This document shows, piece after piece, positions 60,097 through 64,000 of a DNA stretch of 64,000 nt. The notes below the pieces were generated by a model. It did no database searches and had not been told where the DNA came from. It was given only the letters and a program-made list of their open reading frames with translations. Source of the DNA: Chamaecyparis obtusa (lineage: Eukaryota; Streptophyta; Pinopsida; Cupressales; Cupressaceae); the NCBI GenBank assembly GCA_027943335.1, contig BSBK01001537.1, forward strand, positions 886,501 through 950,500, in the 5' to 3' direction. Every line of letters starts with the position of its first letter. Position 1 is the first letter of the stretch. Both the position numbers and the translations under genes were made by a program.

Positions 60097-61461
60097 ATGT
60101 AGTGTTATAGATATCAGAAGTAGGTTGAGGAAGCCAATGTCATCATGGCCTCTCTGGAGATTAGGCTGAGAAGATCCATTGCTAAAAGAAAGGAGTTGGA
60201 TCTACAGTTGAGTGAGAGTAATGAAACAATTGATGAACTCTCTAGGAAAAGTGGATCAAATGAAGCTAAGGAGGCTGTCTCTAAGCTTATGGAGAGAAAC
60301 TAGATCCTAACTGATCAGATCTCCAACTTGAAAAGGGAGCAAGAAGATAATGTCCTAAGAATGACTGAACTAATTGAGAAAAAGAGGAAAGATGAAGATG
60401 AAAGGAATACTGCAGTTAAATCACTAACAACCTATGAGAAAGAAAGAAATCTAGTTGAAGAAGTTGTAAGGGAAAGTGGTCTTGTCATTTTGCAACTTCA
60501 AGAAGACATGCAAATAGTCACTCAAGAAAATGCCAACATGCAAAAGATTTGGCATGATAAAGATGATGCATGCAAGAGGCTAGCAATTGAGCTGTATCAA
60601 CTGAAGAAACATATGAAAGAATTTGAAGAAAGGAATGAAACCCTCAGAAGATACAATGAAATCTCAGTAAAGCTTGATGAGCAATTAAAAGCTCAAAGAA
60701 AGTACAAAGATCCCACAGGACTTGGGTTCACCAGTCAAGACACCAAGAAACTTGGTGAGTCATCTGGAGCCAACAAAAACAAGAAGGAAAAGAAGAAACT
60801 AAAAGAACAAAAGGGTAAAAATACCTTCAACCCTTCTTGCAATCATTGTGGCAAACTGGGCCATAAAACAAACAACTGCAAAAATGCACCGGTAAAACCA
60901 ACCAACAGTTACTGCAAAAACTATTGCAAGAATGGCCACAAGACTATTGAATGTTGGTCTCGCCCCATGAGTGCATCCAATAGAAGAAGGGTAAGCTTCA
61001 AGGGCTATTTATATGCATGAAAAAAGTTTGGACACAAAGTTGATGAATGTAGATCCAAAATAATGGCATTTAGATCCCCATCGAGATTGATATTAACCAA
61101 AAGAAATAAGAACCGGAGCACAACCAACTATGCCAGCTATGGCATGCATAGTCATAATGATTCTTGGTGCAAATCACGTAACAAGAGAAGAGTAAATCCA
61201 TGGAAGGCAACTAGGATAGTCTGTTACACTTGCAACAAGATTGGACACATAGCTAAAGATTGTAGGAACCGATTAGTGAACAAAAGAAAAAGATTAGTCA
61301 AATCAGTGGTGAAGACCTCATCTTCCAATGAGAAGAATAAAAGAGGAAAGGAGACTGAGAAAGCAGTCAAGAAGATTTGTTTCAAGAAGGAATCAAAGAG
61401 CTCTGCTGAGGAGAAGATAGAGGGAAGATCATCATTCGGTGATGGTGATATCTCTTCATAA
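60097..61461 (+). pseudogene. TE-E Gag: coiled coil plus five CCHC-type knuckles
   Basis: The frame opens at ATG 60097 and keeps to 61461 with stops at 60100, 60121, 60301 and 61018. The coiled coil (SLEIRLRRSIAKRKELDLQL, MTELIEKKRKDEDERN, LEEDMQ-type helices) matches TE-B closely. Knuckles: CNHCGKLGHKTNNC; CKNYCKNGHKTIEC; then one whose first part reads YLYA-stop-KKFGHKVDEC; YASYGMHSHNDSWC, whose first Cys are replaced; and CYTCNKIGHIAKDC, intact. Compared with TE-B, each copy keeps intact some of the knuckles the other has lost. The stop at 60301 (AAC TAG ATC) faces a CAG in TE-B, a C-to-T change. Confidence 0.8.
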
Positions 61462-61851
61462 AATTGAGCTTGAAAGGCTTAGAGGGAACCGATGGCCTAT
61501 CTGTTATTCCCAGTAGGACTAGTGAGTAACAAACTCACTCAGTTAGGAAGTATAGTCGGACAGGTAAGTGTTGATCAATCGAGGTTTTTTCAACAGGAAA
61601 ATATCTTGAATATTAGTTGCTGAAAAGGTAAGGTAATTAATGTTGTAGCCATTAACCAATAGTTGTCATTTGGTAATTACCGTTATGCCCTAACTCTATA
61701 GAAAGAAAGGAAAATTACTCATTTTCTTTTACTTTGTGATTTGTGATTAAAAAACTCTTATGCTTGAGTAATATTCTCATGCTTCGATCATTGTAAGATA
61801 TTGTTTGTAAGACCGATCAAGCTACTTTTTGTGTAAATCGGTTGACAAGAA
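61462..61851 (+). other. spacer between Gag and ORF2 in TE-E
   Basis: About 390 bp without coding; TE-B has a matching spacer (36531-36924). Shared blocks include GGTAATTACCGTTATGCCCTAA (61672 region) and its TE-B counterpart. Confidence 0.5.
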
Positions 61852-62172
61852 ATGGCATCATCATCCTCCATTGTCAAGATGATCAAAGGTAACCAAGTCG
61901 ATCAACCTGGCTACAACATTATGGCAGTTCAGAATAGGGAAAATGACATGGGTGGCGCGCTATCTTCTATGCTAAATGGAGTCCTCATGACTGCAGATGT
62001 CACGACCTTCATTCATGCCAAGCCAGATGAATTGGGAGAGACTTTCATTCAAAGTGAGTACCTCTTGCTATGCACAAATGGAAAGCTTCCTAACAAATAC
62101 ATGAAGCTGGTGTCATCTGGGCTAATCAATAGAGTCTATTACTTGATCATCTTCCAACCTGACTTAATTTGA
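61852..62172 (+). CDS. TE-E ORF2 N-terminal protein, 106 residues
   Basis: MASSSSIVKMIKGNQVDQPG, then NRENDMGGALSSMLNGVLM, FIHAKPDELGETFIQSEYLL and VYYLIIFQPDLI. The frame is intact here and conserved in TE-B (36165-36530) with many substitutions but no gaps, up to a shared TGA. No domain recognised. It may be an independent small protein or the head of the long ORF2 seen in TE-B, with translation past the stop. Confidence 0.55.
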   Translation: MASSSSIVKMIKGNQVDQPGYNIMAVQNRENDMGGALSSMLNGVLMTADVTTFIHAKPDELGETFIQSEYLLLCTNGKLPNKYMKLVSSGLINRVYYLIIFQPDLI

Positions 62173-62202
62173 CTAGTTCTCAGTCGTGTACATAACTTGG
62201 AT

Positions 62203-64000
62203 TGTAACGCCCCACCAGGCAACCCAAGAGGACAAGACATAAAACCTCTATAAAATGAAAGTAGTGAATTTTTTATTTATTTATTTATTTATTTAAACTA
62301 GAATAATATTCATCATTACACTTCATATTTCTAAAAGAAGAAATAATTTTCTACTACTTGAATGTAAGATTTATACAACTTAAGTCCTCCCGGGTTCCCT
62401 AACGTCGCTACCTAAGCAACATCATATAAACCATTTACATACATAAGATATTCACGGAATCATGAGCTTAAAAGATCTACATTCATTTTAATGCACCAAG
62501 TTAAATGTCCCTAACTTATTTCTTTTATTAAACATAGGTTAATCATCCAACATCATTATTCTTTTTATCAACTCATTCCATAAATTCATATTGATTTCAT
62601 CTACATCTACTATCCTTTATATCACTTTTCTCTAATAATTTAGGTAAGAGATTAATATTCATTAAGGTAGGCATTATCCTAGGTATTTCATTAACATGAA
62701 CCAAGTATTAACATTATAAACAAGTTACTATTTTATTGCATTGTTTCATAACCATTCATTGTTAATAATTCCAATCACTAACCTATCATTTCTCAATAAT
62801 TTCCTTGGATCCTTTCATCAAGAGAGAATACATTATTTTTTTGATACATCATTATATATAACTATATTTAAGATTATTTCTTTTACATATGGACAACATA
62901 AGAGGATATGAGAAATAACATAAACACTTTCTTTTAATGCTAGTAACATGTCCAATATTCCACATTATTTTCCCTTTCTTTTACCTAGAACTACCCATTC
63001 CCTTATGCATTGCTTTGAATTGAGATTACATCAATACTACAAGACTCTTTTTAGGAGATTAAAAATTACATGAATTCAAATACATAAGTACATCTCAACA
63101 TATTAAAATATCCAATAAGAAATCTTCAACTGCAGATCTGGAAAGGAATATGTGCTAGGATCATCCAGAGAATCACGAACAATACCTCGATATAAATATT
63201 AACCACCCAACCACATGGAACCAATAGGCCCACTTCCCCGAGCTAGGAGATAGAACCAAAGGCCCATACAAGAGGTAACAACTAGAAAATTCCTAAGGTG
63301 GTGATAAAAGTTCCCCAAAGTCACAACAAAAAAAGAAAAGACAAGAAGACCACAAGGAATACCAGAGGCATGATCAAATTTGATAGAGACTCTAAGCTAC
63401 AAGCTAGGTGAGTGTCATCGCATAGCCCTCACCCCTTGGGTTGTCCTGGTACTAGCCACTCTTGGCCCCGGCCCCCAAGTAGGCACATGCGGAACTGAAT
63501 GCCTCTCGTACAGACAAGGTCATTTAGTTGTACCTACGCATAGGTACCTTCTCCCACTCCCATCCTTAGTCTTTACTAGCACTAAAGGCATGGGCGAGGC
63601 ACAATTAATTTTGATTAATGTGTAATTTCTCATTCCAATAATCTCCCATTCCCAATTCATTTATTTAGGTTATCACTTGATTAAATAACTCATAGTAGGT
63701 TATCCTGGTACTAGCCACTTAGGGCCCCGGCCCCTCACTATGAGCCACTCACCTAGTGTACTTAGGTTCCCTAACATACATATAAAAATCATAAGAACAT
63801 AATAGATTCATCATCAAGAATTCATATCAATTCCATAACAACATTTGATTGAGTTTAGGAAAACATATGTTGTCCCTAGTCCACTTGACAACCCTAAACC
63901 CAATATGGCATTCAGAATGTTCCAAACATATAAGAAGACATCCAAGTGATATTATAAACATATTCAGAGTATACATAGATCCAATTAACCAAAAAAAAAT
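62203..64000 (+). mobile_element. TE-F: probable start of another LTR (partial)
   Basis: TGTAACGCCCCACCAGGC begins exactly where similarity of TE-E to TE-B ends. TGTAAC(G/A)CCCC is a frequent LTR start in plant gypsy elements. The following 1.8 kb has no coding remnant and carries two copies of TCCTGGTACTAGCCACT...GGCCCCGGCCCC (63442-63475 and 63702-63735). The end of the LTR and its partner are outside the window, so this stays a tentative call. Confidence 0.4.

Larger units (their letters stand above)
58946..62202 (+). mobile_element. TE-E: second TE-B-family element, plus strand, 5' part only
   Basis: 5' LTR 58946-60037 (1092 bp) is the reverse-orientation relative of the TE-B LTRs (AAGTTGTCATTAGTG near the start; CCCCTCTCAATAATTGG and AATAACA at the end). 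The primer-binding site TTTAGTATCAAAGC lies at 60038-60051. Gag (60097-61461) and the ORF2 N-terminal part (61852-62172) follow. It is broken at 62203 by TE-F. The other LTR would be outside the window, so target duplication cannot be checked; the left flank is GTGAC. Confidence 0.85.

Overview
This is plant nuclear DNA: AT-rich, packed with nested LTR retrotransposons, and carrying a PIF/Harbinger DNA transposon with short spliceosomal introns. I see no rRNA, tRNA, CRISPR array, operon or clearly functional host gene. The density of old, long, nested, polymerase-less retroelements fits a large repeat-rich genome. A gymnosperm is my best guess, but it is not proven by anything here.

Region 1 (1-13.1 kb) is a PIF/Harbinger territory. 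Three genes lie on the minus strand: a two-exon GRF-zinc-finger/membrane-anchor gene (728-1212), a two-exon Myb/SANT-like ORF1 (5579-6603) and a three-exon DDE transposase (7193-8569). Each can be rebuilt from conserved splice sites, and each is closed only by one or two in-frame stop codons. Around them are a 2.9-kb GATACTGAATAT minisatellite with embedded inverted repeats, three further patches of the same motif, a five-fold 104-bp tandem repeat just upstream of ORF1, and a Harbinger-like terminal end followed by TAA at 13101.

Region 2 (13.1-42.1 kb) is a three-level nest. TE-B (14473-39431, minus strand, TSD ACAAC) is an LTR element with a five-zinc-knuckle Gag and a long unrecognised second ORF, but no polymerase. 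TE-A (15225-20047, Ty3/gypsy-like, TSD AGTTT) sits in its 3' LTR. A solo LTR (17666-18611, TSD ATAGG) sits in the protease region of TE-A. TE-C (23977-36159, TSD GCTAG, same family as the solo LTR) sits in ORF2 of TE-B. The intact 5' LTR of TE-B preserves the empty site of TE-A.

Region 3 (42.1-64 kb) holds a diverged direct repeat of about 3 kb (42.17-45.43 and 56.05-58.95). The left copy is split by a Ty1/copia element, TE-D (45430-51975, minus strand). The right copy is split by TE-E, a relative of TE-B (58946 onward, plus strand). TE-E is itself interrupted at 62203 by what looks like the start of another LTR (TE-F) that runs off the window.

The coding remnants are almost all single-frame sequences with in-frame stops and very few frameshifts. 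Four of the five families that can be read lack reverse transcriptase, so they would depend on polymerase from other elements. The most interesting points are the GRF gene next to the Harbinger genes, the multi-knuckle Gag plus unknown ORF2 of TE-B/TE-E, and the LTR of TE-C, whose core promoter is tandemly multiplied.
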